Assembly: GCF_007362775.1 (NCBI RefSeq)
Contig: NZ_CP041692.1
Span: 1,488,001-1,552,000 of the forward strand
Direction of reading: 5' to 3'
Length of the DNA: 64,000 nt
Source of the DNA: Microlunatus elymi
Lineage (GTDB): Bacteria; Actinomycetota; Actinomycetes; Propionibacteriales; Propionibacteriaceae
This document shows positions 47,960-56,923 of the stretch, piece by piece. Position numbers and translations under genes: made by a program. Each line of letters opens with the position of its first letter. Within the stretch, counting starts at the first letter, position 1. The notes below the pieces were generated by a model. That model saw nothing but the letters and a program-made list of their open reading frames with translations. It made no database searches and was not told where the DNA came from.

Positions 47960-50386
47960 GTGAGTGTGCAGACGATCGAAGGACGGATCGCGACCGAGCT
48001 GGAGGTCGGCGAGGCCCAGGTGCTGGCCGCCGTCCGGATGCTCGACGAGGGGTCGACCGTTCCCTTCATCGCCCGCTATCGCAAGGAGATCACCGGCGGG
48101 CTGGACGACACCCAGCTGCGCACGCTGGAGGAGCGGCTGCGCTACCTGCGCGAGCTGGACGAGCGCAAGCAGACCATCCTGGAGTCGATCGAGAGGCAGG
48201 GCAAGCTCACCGACGAACTGAAGACCCGGGTCACCGAGGCTGAGACCAAGGCGCGGCTGGAGGACATCTACCTGCCGTACAAGCCGAAGCGGCGGACCAA
48301 GGCGATGGTGGCGCGGGAGGCCGGGCTGGAGCCGCTGGCCGACGCGTTGCTCGCCGACCCGACGCTGGATCCGCAGGAAACGGCAGCCGGTTACGTGGAC
48401 GAGGACAAGGGTGTCGCGGATGTCGCGGCCGCCCTGGACGGCGCCCGGGCGATTCTGATCGAACGCTTCGCCGAGGACGCGGATCTGATCGGTGAGCTCC
48501 GCGAACGACTGTGGAACACCGGCCGACTGGTGTCCAAGGTCCGCGACGGGATGAAGAAGACCGGCGCGAAATTCTCCGACTACTTCGACTTCGCCGAACC
48601 GTTCACCAGCCTGCCCTCGCACCGCATCCTGGCGCTGAATCGGGGCGAGCGTGAGGAAGTGCTCACGCTGACCGTTTCGCCGGATGCCGAGGATCCGGAA
48701 CCGGCCACCACCAACCCGGTTCTGGCCAAGCTGAACCAGGCGCCGACCAAGATCAACTCCGCGCCGAGTGAATACGAGAATGTGATCGCCCGCCGCTTCG
48801 GCATCTCGGATCAACACCGTCCGGCCGACCGCTGGCTGCAGGGGGTCGTGGGCTGGGCCTGGCGGACCAAGATCCTGGTCGGCCTCGGCATCGACGTACG
48901 GATCCGGTTGCGGCAGCTGGCCGAGGACACCGCGATCGACGTCTTCGCCACCGGCGTCAAGGACGTGCTGATGGCCGCACCGGCCGGCACCCGCGCCACC
49001 CTCGGTCTGGATCCGGGACTGCGGACCGGGGTCAAGGTCGCGGTGGTGGACGCCACCGGAAAGGTCGTCGACACCGGGGTGATCTACCCGCACGCGCCGA
49101 AGAACCAGTGGGACGAATCGGTTGCCACGCTGGCGAAACTGTGCGCGGTTCATCGGGTCGACCTGATCGCGATCGGCAACGGTACGGCGTCCCGGGAGAC
49201 CGAGAAGCTGGCCGCACAGTTGATCAGGAAGCACCCGGAGCTGGAGCTGACCAAGGCGGTCGTCTCCGAGGCCGGGGCCTCGGTCTACTCAGCTTCCGCC
49301 TACGCCGCCGAGGAGTTGCCGGAGTTGGACGTGACCCTGCGCGGTGCGGTGTCGATCGCCCGCCGGCTGCAGGATCCGCTGGCCGAGCTGGTCAAGATCG
49401 ATCCGAAGTCGATCGGGGTCGGTCAGTATCAGCATGATCTGTCCGAGGTGGCGCTGTCGCGTTCGCTGGACGCGGTGGTCGAGGACTGCGTGAACGCGGT
49501 CGGCGTGGACGTGAACACTGCCTCCGCGCCGCTGTTGACTCGAGTGTCCGGCATCACCCCGGGGTTGGCGGAGAACATCGTCCGGCACCGTGATCAGCAC
49601 GGTCGTTTTTCAACCAGGACAGCGTTGTTGGAGGTGCCCCGGCTCGGCCCGAAGGCGTACGAGCAGGCCGCCGGCTTCTTGCGGATCCGTGGCGGCGATG
49701 AGCCGCTGGACGGCTCGGCCGTGCATCCGGAGTCGTACGAGGTGGTGCGCAAGATTCAGGCGGCCGCCGGAGTTGATCATGATTCGTTGATCGGCAAGCC
49801 GGAGGTGTTGCAGGGGTTGAAGCCGAAGGAGTTCGTCGACGAGCAGTTCGGGCTACCGACGGTGACCGACATCTTCGCGGAGTTGGAGAAGCCCGGGCGC
49901 GACCCGCGACCGGCGTTCGAGACGGCGGAATTCACCGACGGGGTTGAGACCCTGACCGATCTGGTCGCCGGAATGATCTTGGAAGGGCAGGTGACCAACG
50001 TCGCCGCCTTCGGCGCGTTCGTCGACATCGGCGTCCATCAGGACGGCCTGGTGCACATCTCCGCGATGTCGAAGAGTTTCGTCTCCGATCCGCGGGACGT
50101 GGCCAAGACCGGTGACGTGGTCAAGGTGAAGGTGCTCGAAGTCGATCTTGAACGCAAGCGGATCTCGCTGACCATGCGGCTGGATGATGATCAAGCTCCG
50201 GCAGACGGCGAGCGGAAGGCGGATGCCGAACGCAAGAACAACGGACGTCGCAGCGGCCCGCGGAATCAGCAGGTCGGCAACAAGGGCAAGGGCCGGAACG
50301 GGAAGCCTCAGCAGTCCCGCGACCGCAAACCGGCCCCCGCCAACACCGCGATGGCCGACGCCCTGCGCCGGGCCGGCCTGGGCTGA
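47960..50386 (+). CDS. tex: Tex-family RNA-binding transcription accessory protein
   Basis: An 808-residue protein with the full Tex architecture: N-terminal helical domain ([31 protein letters not shown]), YqgF/RNase H-like domain ([20 protein letters not shown] and [15 protein letters not shown]), helix-hairpin-helix pairs ([19 protein letters not shown] and [22 protein letters not shown]), and a C-terminal S1 domain ([27 protein letters not shown]). A Lys/Arg/Asn-rich tail follows. GTG 47960 has a strong GGAGGAG site. Tex proteins bind nucleic acid and influence transcription; the precise target is unclear. Confidence 0.95.
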   Translation: MSVQTIEGRIATELEVGEAQVLAAVRMLDEGSTVPFIARYRKEITGGLDDTQLRTLEERLRYLRELDERKQTILESIERQGKLTDELKTRVTEAETKARLEDIYLPYKPKRRTKAMVAREAGLEPLADALLADPTLDPQETAAGYVDEDKGVADVAAALDGARAILIERFAEDADLIGELRERLWNTGRLVSKVRDGMKKTGAKFSDYFDFAEPFTSLPSHRILALNRGEREEVLTLTVSPDAEDPEPATTNPVLAKLNQAPTKINSAPSEYENVIARRFGISDQHRPADRWLQGVVGWAWRTKILVGLGIDVRIRLRQLAEDTAIDVFATGVKDVLMAAPAGTRATLGLDPGLRTGVKVAVVDATGKVVDTGVIYPHAPKNQWDESVATLAKLCAVHRVDLIAIGNGTASRETEKLAAQLIRKHPELELTKAVVSEAGASVYSASAYAAEELPELDVTLRGAVSIARRLQDPLAELVKIDPKSIGVGQYQHDLSEVALSRSLDAVVEDCVNAVGVDVNTASAPLLTRVSGITPGLAENIVRHRDQHGRFSTRTALLEVPRLGPKAYEQAAGFLRIRGGDEPLDGSAVHPESYEVVRKIQAAAGVDHDSLIGKPEVLQGLKPKEFVDEQFGLPTVTDIFAELEKPGRDPRPAFETAEFTDGVETLTDLVAGMILEGQVTNVAAFGAFVDIGVHQDGLVHISAMSKSFVSDPRDVAKTGDVVKVKVLEVDLERKRISLTMRLDDDQAPADGERKADAERKNNGRRSGPRNQQVGNKGKGRNGKPQQSRDRKPAPANTAMADALRRAGLG

Positions 50387-50394
50387 CGAAGCGA

Positions 50395-51108
50395 TCATCG
50401 AGCGACGATCGTCGCGCCGAGTTGGTTTGCGATGGCATCCACCTGTAGCCGTCCCTCGCCTTCCAGCAGGTTTCGGCTGCCAGGGCCGATGCGTCTCCAA
50501 CCGCCGCGACCGACCTGATAGCTGTCGGCGTAGACGACCACCGCGATCACGTGTTCATCCGCGCCGAGTTCTGCCTGCCGTGAGTGCCACATCAGGCCGT
50601 GTGCCCGGCCCGGGTCGACGAAGGCGCGGTGCAGGTGCTGGGCGATTCTTCGGGTGCAGGGGTAGTGCTCGGCGGGGCTGGAGACGAACTGGCCGCGGGC
50701 GATCCCGGCATCCGTCAAGATCGGATCGCGTAGGTCCACCAGGCTGAGGGGACTCGGCGTGCGCAGATACGCCAGCAGCTGTTCTCGAAGATCACTTTCG
50801 TAGATGAGCCGGCTCGCGGTTTGGTGGACATCGTGGAAGATTGTCTCGAGGAGCGCTCCGGTCGGCGTCTCGGCGGCATAGAGGGCCGGTACGCGACGCC
50901 CGTCATCGAGTGCGTCGAACGGCGAGAACCTGGCGTCACCGAAGCCGGGATTGGGTTCGTCGTATCCCCAAGCCCCGTCGTAGACGCGGTGGAGCGAGCT
51001 GCCCTCGGGCAGTTGGACCACGGGGAGATCGTGGGGAAGATCTTCGGCATTGACAACCGGGCAACGCCTTGGCGACGGACAGGCCAGGTCTTGAGGCGGG
51101 TATTTCAT
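50395..51108 (-). CDS. RES-domain toxin (NAD+-degrading family)
   Basis: A 237-residue RES-domain protein. The conserved Arg is in SLHRVYDG, the Glu in TGALLETIFHDV, and the Ser region in GQFVSSPAEHYPCTRRIAQHLH; AHGLMWHSRQ completes the fold. RES toxins (for example MbcT and Res) deplete NAD+, by ADP-ribosyl-type or phosphorolytic chemistry. The cognate Xre/MbcA-like antitoxin gene is directly upstream with a 12-bp gap. The 3' end is 8 bp from the convergent tex stop. Confidence 0.85.
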   Translation of the reverse strand: MKYPPQDLACPSPRRCPVVNAEDLPHDLPVVQLPEGSSLHRVYDGAWGYDEPNPGFGDARFSPFDALDDGRRVPALYAAETPTGALLETIFHDVHQTASRLIYESDLREQLLAYLRTPSPLSLVDLRDPILTDAGIARGQFVSSPAEHYPCTRRIAQHLHRAFVDPGRAHGLMWHSRQAELGADEHVIAVVVYADSYQVGRGGWRRIGPGSRNLLEGEGRLQVDAIANQLGATIVAR

Positions 51109-51120
51109 CCCGGGTCTCGA

Positions 51121-51783
51121 TCAGGCCGCGGGCCGGTGCCGCGCGGCGAACCTTTCGGCTGCCCGATAGGCGCGCTGCGGCTCAGTCTCGACGAGCTCGA
51201 TCGGAACGGCGCCCGACAGCAACGGACTCGAGCTCGCCAGCCACGTCCACAAGGCCCAACCGTCCACTCCGGCCTCCAGCAATGGTCCGACAAGTCCGGC
51301 GAGATCCTGCCGTGGCTCGCCTTCGTCGGTCAACTGGAACGCAGGAATGATCAGCTGATTGTCGATCTTCACGGTGAACAAGAGCCGAGCCGAGCGCTTC
51401 CGGGACACCCAGGTCCGCGTCGTCGCCTGCTGAGCGTGCCCGAGCAGTTCACCGAGGGTCTCGTAGGTGTAAACGGGTGTGCTCAGCATCCGCCGTCGAT
51501 GATCGGCTTGGCGGCGCGCTTGCTCGATCGCAGCCGGGGGAGTGAGGTCGACATCTGCGGTCGCCATGATCTGAGTGAGCTGCGATGCCGTCAGAGATCC
51601 GCGTTCGAACTGCAGCTGGCGAGCTGCACCGAGGAGCCGCAATGCCTCGCGTGCATCCGCAGGATCGAGCCCCTCGATCTCAACTCCTCCGTCGCGTCGC
51701 AGCACCGTGTAGCCCCGGCGCTCGAGGTCAGCTCGCCTTCGCTTCTCGTCGTGGGTCGATCGATCGTCACCAGCGGTGGTCAT
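51121..51783 (-). CDS. Xre/MbcA-like antitoxin of the RES toxin
   Basis: A 220-residue protein. The N-terminal half has a short DNA-binding or regulatory part (LERRGYTVLRRDGGVEIEG) and a middle helix-turn-helix-like region (TYETLGELLGHAQQATTRTWVSRKRSARLLF). The C-terminal ~70 residues match the toxin-binding domain of RES antitoxins (IIPAFQLTDEGEPRQDLAGLVGPLLEAGVDGWALWTWL). It lies immediately upstream of the RES gene, as usual. The start ATG 51783 has GGGAGG nine bases upstream. CTGTAAC/GTTACAG sites lie in front and fit autoregulation. Confidence 0.82.
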   Translation of the reverse strand: MTTAGDDRSTHDEKRRRADLERRGYTVLRRDGGVEIEGLDPADAREALRLLGAARQLQFERGSLTASQLTQIMATADVDLTPPAAIEQARRQADHRRRMLSTPVYTYETLGELLGHAQQATTRTWVSRKRSARLLFTVKIDNQLIIPAFQLTDEGEPRQDLAGLVGPLLEAGVDGWALWTWLASSSPLLSGAVPIELVETEPQRAYRAAERFAARHRPAA

Positions 51784-51802
51784 AGGGTTACCTCCCGACG
51801 TA

Positions 51803-51853
51803 CTGTAACACTCGATGCGTAGTTTGAGATCCGTTACAGCTGCATCAGTTACC
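51803..51853. promoter_or_regulatory. Candidate operator of the toxin-antitoxin pair
   Basis: CTGTAAC (51803-51809) and its inverse GTTACAG (51833-51839) are 30 bp apart centre to centre, and a further GTTACC lies at 51848-51853. They fill the 72-bp gap upstream of the antitoxin. Spacing near three helical turns fits cooperative binding by the antitoxin. Confidence 0.5.
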
Positions 51854-51855
51854 GG

Positions 51856-53034
51856 TCAGGTGAAGGCGTTCTCGCCGGTGAGGGCTTGGCCGATCACCAG
51901 TTGGTGCACCTCGCTGGTGCCCTCGTAGGTGAGCACCGATTCGAGGTTGTTGGCGTGCCGCATGATCGGGTACTCGCCGGTGATGCCGTTCGCGCCGAGG
52001 ATGGTGCGGCAGGTGCGGGCGATCTTGATCGCCTCCCGGACGTTGTTCAGCTTGCCCAGGCTGATCTGCTCGGGGTCGAGTTGATGATCATCTTTGAGCC
52101 GGCCCAGGTGCAGCGCGAGCAGGAATCCCTTCTGCAGTTCGAGCGTCATGTCGGCAAGCTTGGCCTGGGTGAGTTGGTACGAGGCCAGCGACCGGTCGAA
52201 CACCTCCCGGGTCCGGGCGTAGGCCAGCGTCGTGTCCAGGCAGTCCCGGGCGGCGCCGAGGGAGCCGAAGACGATGCCGAACCGAGCCTCGTTCAGGCAG
52301 GACAGCGGGCCGCGCAGGCCACGGACCTCCGGCAGCACCGCGTCGGCCGGCAGCCGGACGTTGTCCAAGATCAACTCCGAGGTGATCGAGGCGCGCAGGG
52401 ACAGCTTGTGCTTGACCTTGGGTGCGCTGAAGCCGGGAGTGTCGGTGGGCACCAGGAACCCGCGGATTCCCTTACCTGGTTGGTCCTTGTCGGTCTGCGC
52501 CCAGACCACGGCGACGTCGGCGGCCGAGCCGTTGGTGATCCACATCTTGGTGCCGTTGAGCACCCAGTCGTCCCCGTCGCGTACGGCGTGGGTGCGCATC
52601 CCGGCCGGGTTGGAGCCGAAGTCCGGTTCGGTCAGCCCGAAGCAACCCAGCGCCTCGCCGGCCGCCATCGCCGGCAACCAGCGCTGCTTCTGCTCCTCGC
52701 TGCCGAACTTCCAGATCGCGAACATGGTCAGCGACCCCTGCACCGACACCAGGCTCCGAACTCCGGAGTCGCCGGCCTCCAACTCCAGGCAGGCCAGGCC
52801 GTAGGAGACCGCGTTGGTGCCGGCACAGCCGTAGCCGGTCAGGTGCATGCCGAGCAGGCCGAGCGAACCGGCCTCCTTCACCAACTCGAGATCGATATCT
52901 CCGCGCTCGTACCAGTCGGCGACGTTGGGCCGCACCCGCCGATCCACGAAATCTCGTACGGTGGCGGCGATGTCACGCTCGTCGGAGGACAGCAGGTGAT
53001 CGATCTTCAACAGCTCGAGCGGTGACTTCGGCAT
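51856..53034 (-). CDS. gcdH: Acyl-CoA dehydrogenase, glutaryl-CoA dehydrogenase type
   Basis: FAD-dependent acyl-CoA dehydrogenase of 392 residues. Motifs are GCFGLTEPDFGSNPAGM, LNGTKMWITNGSAADVAVVWAQT, LSLRASITSELILDNVRLP, and the C-terminal GANGITGEYPIMRHANNLESVLTYEGTSEVHQLVIG. The catalytic base is Glu in TYEGT. These residues match glutaryl-CoA dehydrogenases, which oxidise and decarboxylate glutaryl-CoA to crotonyl-CoA. It is the last gene of a lysine-degradation-like operon, downstream of a fused E1, which supports this specificity. Other short-chain acyl-CoA substrates cannot be excluded. Confidence 0.82.
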   Translation of the reverse strand: MPKSPLELLKIDHLLSSDERDIAATVRDFVDRRVRPNVADWYERGDIDLELVKEAGSLGLLGMHLTGYGCAGTNAVSYGLACLELEAGDSGVRSLVSVQGSLTMFAIWKFGSEEQKQRWLPAMAAGEALGCFGLTEPDFGSNPAGMRTHAVRDGDDWVLNGTKMWITNGSAADVAVVWAQTDKDQPGKGIRGFLVPTDTPGFSAPKVKHKLSLRASITSELILDNVRLPADAVLPEVRGLRGPLSCLNEARFGIVFGSLGAARDCLDTTLAYARTREVFDRSLASYQLTQAKLADMTLELQKGFLLALHLGRLKDDHQLDPEQISLGKLNNVREAIKIARTCRTILGANGITGEYPIMRHANNLESVLTYEGTSEVHQLVIGQALTGENAFT

Positions 53035-53077
53035 CGGATACTCCTTACGGTGAACGGATCCAGGACGTGTCCCGAGA

Positions 53078-55336
53078 TCAATGGCGGACCCGGCGAGCGT
53101 TGATCCGGCTGCTCGCGACGAGGTGCTGAGCCGCCTTCTCGATCTCCTCGACGTTGATCAGGACGTGTTCGGCGGCGGCGCCCAGCGGGATGAAGCTGTC
53201 GTGGCTCGACAGCCGGGCCACGCGTCCGGCGAAGTCAGCCTCGACCAGCGCGGTGATCACACCCTCGCCGACACCGCCACTATGTCGGGTCTCGTCGACC
53301 ACCAACACCCGGTCGGTAGCCCGAGCCGCTGCCAGGATGTCCTCGACCGGCAAGGGTGCCAACCAGCGCAGGTCGAGGACGGCCGCCTCGATCCCGGCGG
53401 CGGCCAGCCGACGAGCCGCCTGCAGACACATCGGCACCCCGTTGCCGAAGGTGATCATGGTCAGGTCGCTGCCCGATCGGCGGACCCGACCGCGGCCGAT
53501 CGACGCGGCCTGACCATGATCAAGACTGAGCCACCCGCCGTCTCCGCTGCTGTAGAGATCCCGGCGGTGGTAGAGGGCGATCGGTTCCAGGAGGACCGAA
53601 ACCGTGCCGTCGACCAGCGCTGCAGCGACCAGCGTACGCAACATGGCGGCGGCGTCGTCACCGGCGGACGGGCAGCCGACCACCAGTCCGGGGATGTCAC
53701 GCAGGGATGCCAGGCCGTTGTCGTTGTGGAAGTGACCGCCGAATCCCTTCTGGTAGGACAATCCGGGCACCCGCAGCACCATCGGGTTGCGATAGCGGCC
53801 ACGGGAGAAGAACTGCTGGGTGGCCGCCTCCCCCCGTAGTTGATCGATCGCGTTGTGCAGATAGGCCAGGTATTGCACCTCGGGGATGGGCAACATCCCT
53901 GCCAGGCCGGCGCCGAGCGCCAACCCGAGAATCGACTGCTCGTCCAGGATCGCATCGAAGACCCGGGCGCCGCCGTAGCGTCGGGCCAGTCCGCGGGTGA
54001 TCCCGTACACACCGCCCTTCACGCCGACGTCCTCGCCGAAGATCATCGCCCGCGGCTCGCAATCCAGGATCGTTCCGAGGGTTGCATTGATCGACTCGGC
54101 CAGCGTGCGATGCTCGCCGAGCTCAGGACCCATGGCCAGGTCGGCGGCGCGCTCGGCGACGCGGCCGGGGTGACGAGGCGCGATCGGGCCCATCACCTCC
54201 TCGGCGGAGGCGAGGCGTCGTGAACCGCGAAGTCGCGCCAGCTCTTGATCGACCAGATCGCGCTGGTGTTGGTAGCGCTGGAGCACGGCTGGCGGCTCCA
54301 CACCATGATCAACAAGGGCGCGTGCCGTTCCCAGTAAGGGATCCCGGGCATAGTCGGCCTCGATCGCCGACTGCGTGCGGTAGGCGATCTCGGCATCGCT
54401 GCCCGCGTGTGCGCCGAAGCGTACGCAGCGCAGATGCAGGAAGACCGGGCGTCGCCGGGACCGTACGATCTCGGCCGCTCGGGCGGCGGACGCGAAAACC
54501 TCCTCGACGTCGGTACCGTCACAACTCAGATATTCCAAGCCCGGCCGCGACCCGTAGGCGTGTTCGATCCAACCAGCAGGCGTCGGCACCGAGATGCCGT
54601 AACCGTTGTCCTCGCAGACGAACAGGATCGGCACCGGCAGGCCGCGGTAGGCGGTGTTCAACGCGGTGTTGATCGCCCCGGTCGCGGTCGAGTGATTGGC
54701 CGACGCATCACCGAAGGAGCAGACCACGATCGCATCGTTCGGCCACGACGGTGCCTGCAGTTCCGGGTGCCGTCGGGCGGTTCGATGTGCGCGGGGCAGG
54801 GCTACGGCCAGCCCGACGGCGCGCGGCAGGTGGGAGGCGACGGTCGAGGTCTGCGGAATGATGTTGAGTTCGCGCCGGCCGAACACCTTGTGCCGGCCGC
54901 CGGCGATCGGTTCGTCCGCCAGCGCCATCAACCCCTGGAGCACATCGCGGATCGGCGTCGATCCGGTCACCTGCGAAGCACGGGCGGCATAGAAGCCGCC
55001 GGAACGGTAATGCAACAAGGCGGGATCGGTCGGCCGCAGCGCGTACGCGATCGCCGCGTTGCTCTCGTGCCCGGAGGATCCGATGGTGTAGAAGCCGTCG
55101 CCGGACGCCTGGAGTTCGCGAGCCACCACGTCCAGGTGCCGGCTGGCGGCCTGGGCGTCGAAGATCAACTCCAGCTCGGCGCGGGTCAGGGTTTCATGAT
55201 CAACAGCGTCGGAGCTTCGGTTGCGATGCGGTCCTTCGACGGGCGCAGGATCCTGGGGGATGGACTCAGGCCCCTGGGCGGTCAGGGCGGCGATGGCGGT
55301 GCGGAGCCACGCATCCTGGGGGGTGGTTGCAGCCAT
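53078..55336 (-). CDS. Fused alpha-beta E1 of a 2-oxoacid dehydrogenase
   Basis: A 752-residue TPP enzyme with E1-alpha and E1-beta in one chain. The alpha part (about 60-370) has GDGFYTIGSSGHESNAAIAYAL, a TPP motif in CSFGDASANHSTATGAINTA, and EDNGYGISVPT. The beta part (from about 400) has IFGEDVGVKGGVYGITRGL, LDEQSILGLALGAGLAGMLPIPEVQYL and LDLRWLAPLPVEDIL. It resembles branched-chain E1, but the neighbours are lysine aminotransferase, semialdehyde dehydrogenase and glutaryl-CoA dehydrogenase, so a 2-oxoadipate E1 is attractive. No E2 or E3 genes are adjacent. A repeat-derived PQDPAPVEGP lies near residue 30. Confidence 0.82.
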   Translation of the reverse strand: MAATTPQDAWLRTAIAALTAQGPESIPQDPAPVEGPHRNRSSDAVDHETLTRAELELIFDAQAASRHLDVVARELQASGDGFYTIGSSGHESNAAIAYALRPTDPALLHYRSGGFYAARASQVTGSTPIRDVLQGLMALADEPIAGGRHKVFGRRELNIIPQTSTVASHLPRAVGLAVALPRAHRTARRHPELQAPSWPNDAIVVCSFGDASANHSTATGAINTALNTAYRGLPVPILFVCEDNGYGISVPTPAGWIEHAYGSRPGLEYLSCDGTDVEEVFASAARAAEIVRSRRRPVFLHLRCVRFGAHAGSDAEIAYRTQSAIEADYARDPLLGTARALVDHGVEPPAVLQRYQHQRDLVDQELARLRGSRRLASAEEVMGPIAPRHPGRVAERAADLAMGPELGEHRTLAESINATLGTILDCEPRAMIFGEDVGVKGGVYGITRGLARRYGGARVFDAILDEQSILGLALGAGLAGMLPIPEVQYLAYLHNAIDQLRGEAATQQFFSRGRYRNPMVLRVPGLSYQKGFGGHFHNDNGLASLRDIPGLVVGCPSAGDDAAAMLRTLVAAALVDGTVSVLLEPIALYHRRDLYSSGDGGWLSLDHGQAASIGRGRVRRSGSDLTMITFGNGVPMCLQAARRLAAAGIEAAVLDLRWLAPLPVEDILAAARATDRVLVVDETRHSGGVGEGVITALVEADFAGRVARLSSHDSFIPLGAAAEHVLINVEEIEKAAQHLVASSRINARRVRH
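55230..55253. repeat. GGTCCT-type repeat, diverged copy inside the E1 gene
   Basis: GGTCCTTCGAC and GCAGGATCC around a short spacer, in frame with the E1 gene and encoding QDPAPVEGP of its N-terminus. More diverged than the other copies. Confidence 0.6.
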
Positions 55337-55345
55337 GAGTGATTA

Positions 55346-56923
55346 TCAGCGCTCGTCCACATCCAAGGTGAAGTCGGGGTCCACGGCCAGCTCGGCAACG
55401 TCCATCTGCGCCTTCTGCAACCGGCCGGAGTAGTCCCAGTTCATCGACTGCCAGCGGGTGAACTGATCCAGCACCCAGATGCCCGACTGCCGGGATCCGT
55501 TGCCGGACTTGCCGTTGCCACCGAACGGCAGGTGCGCCTCGGCGCCCGAGGTCGAGTTGTTCACGCTGGTCATCCCGGCCGAGATCCGGTTGGCGAAGCT
55601 GAACGCCTCCCGGGCGTCGTTGGTGTAGATCGCCGAACTCAGCCCGTAGCCCGGAGTATTCGCCAACTCGATCGCCTGCTCGAGATCGCGATAGCTGGTC
55701 ACCCCGACCAGCGGTCCGAACGTCTCCTGGTCGAAGATCGCGTCACCGGGCTGGACACCGTCCACCACCACCGGGTGGTAGAACAGCCCGGCTGCCGGAT
55801 CGCCGACGAAGCCGTCCCGCGGATTGTCGGCGGTGATCCGGCCGCACGCCGCCTGCACCTTGTGCTGCGGCTGGATCCAGCTCAGGAATTCCTCGTATCG
55901 TTCGGCGAACTTGGCGTCCATCATCGGCCCCATCAACACCTCGGCGGTCGGATCGCCGATCGGGGCAGCGGCCAGTGCGGCGTTGAACCGGTCGAGGAAA
56001 TCGTCGTGTACCGACTCGTGCACGATCACCGTGCCCAGCGACGTACACCGCTGACCAGCAGTGCCGAAGCCGGCGAACAACGCACCCTCGACAGCAAGAT
56101 CAAGATCTGCGGCCGGCGTGATCACCATCGGGTTCTTGCCGCCCAACTCCAGGCAGGCGGTCTGCAGATGACGGCCGGCCAGGCCGCCGACCTCACGGCC
56201 CACCGCCGACGAGCCGGTGAAGCCGATCTTGTCGATCAGGCCGGCGTCCAACGACTGCTCGAGTCCGGCAAAGGTCGACGGCCCGTCCGCATGCACGATG
56301 TTGAACACGCCGTCGGGCAGCCCGCCGCCGCGGACGAAGATCTCGTGGAAGGCGGCCGATGCGGCGGGGGAGTATTCGGCCGGCTTCCAGACGATCGTGT
56401 TGCCGGTCAGCAGTGCCGGCACGATGTACCAGGACGGCACCGCCACCGGGAAGTTGCCGGCGGTGATCACCGCAACGGTGCCGACCGGCCGCCGGAAGGT
56501 GAAGAGCTGCTTGTCTGCCATCTCACTCGGCACGGTCTGGCCGTAGAGTCGGCGGCCCTCGCCGAGGAAGAAGTCACAGGTGTCGATGATCTCCTGAACC
56601 TCGCCGAGCGCCTCGGCGTACGGCTTGCCGATCTCGGCGGTGACGATCTTGGCCAGCGCCTGTTTGTTGCGCTCGACCGCCCGGCCGATGCCGGCGATCG
56701 CCCGGCCCCGTACCGGAGCAGGGATCGCGGCCCATGCCGGCTGCGCTCGATGCGCCGATTCGGCCGCCCCGACCAGGGTCGACGCGTCGCCGAAGGACAC
56801 CTTGGCGATCACCTCGTCCAGCCGGCTCGGGTTGGTGCTGTCGGCCGCGCGTACGCCGTCGACGGGCTTCCCGTCGACGATTGACTTGATGGAAAGGGTC
56901 CTGAGCTTGCCGAAGGACGTCAC
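55346..56923 (-). CDS. pcd: Aldehyde dehydrogenase, probable piperideine-6-carboxylate/aminoadipate semialdehyde dehydrogenase
   Basis: A 525-residue aldehyde dehydrogenase. Motifs are GTVAVITAGNFPVAVPSWYIVPALLTGNTIVWKP, FTGSSAVGREVGGLAG, CLELGGKNPMVITPAADLD (catalytic Glu) and FAGFGTAGQRCTSLGT (catalytic Cys). It overlaps lat by four bases (GTGA), and that pairing identifies it as the likely enzyme that oxidises 2-aminoadipate 6-semialdehyde, the Lat product, to 2-aminoadipate. GTG 56923 has GGGAGG seven bases upstream. The first residues TSFGKLRTLS are encoded by a short palindromic repeat, yet the ribosome-binding site is intact. Confidence 0.85.
   Translation of the reverse strand: MTSFGKLRTLSIKSIVDGKPVDGVRAADSTNPSRLDEVIAKVSFGDASTLVGAAESAHRAQPAWAAIPAPVRGRAIAGIGRAVERNKQALAKIVTAEIGKPYAEALGEVQEIIDTCDFFLGEGRRLYGQTVPSEMADKQLFTFRRPVGTVAVITAGNFPVAVPSWYIVPALLTGNTIVWKPAEYSPAASAAFHEIFVRGGGLPDGVFNIVHADGPSTFAGLEQSLDAGLIDKIGFTGSSAVGREVGGLAGRHLQTACLELGGKNPMVITPAADLDLAVEGALFAGFGTAGQRCTSLGTVIVHESVHDDFLDRFNAALAAAPIGDPTAEVLMGPMMDAKFAERYEEFLSWIQPQHKVQAACGRITADNPRDGFVGDPAAGLFYHPVVVDGVQPGDAIFDQETFGPLVGVTSYRDLEQAIELANTPGYGLSSAIYTNDAREAFSFANRISAGMTSVNNSTSGAEAHLPFGGNGKSGNGSRQSGIWVLDQFTRWQSMNWDYSGRLQKAQMDVAELAVDPDFTLDVDER
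56897..56918. repeat. GGTCCT/AGGAC repeat at the start of the pcd-like gene
   Basis: GGTCCT (56897-56902) and AGGAC (56914-56918) around GAGCTTGCCGA. Read on the minus strand it is the GTCCTTCGGCAAGCTCAGG version and encodes TSFGKLRTLS immediately after the GTG start. Confidence 0.8.
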
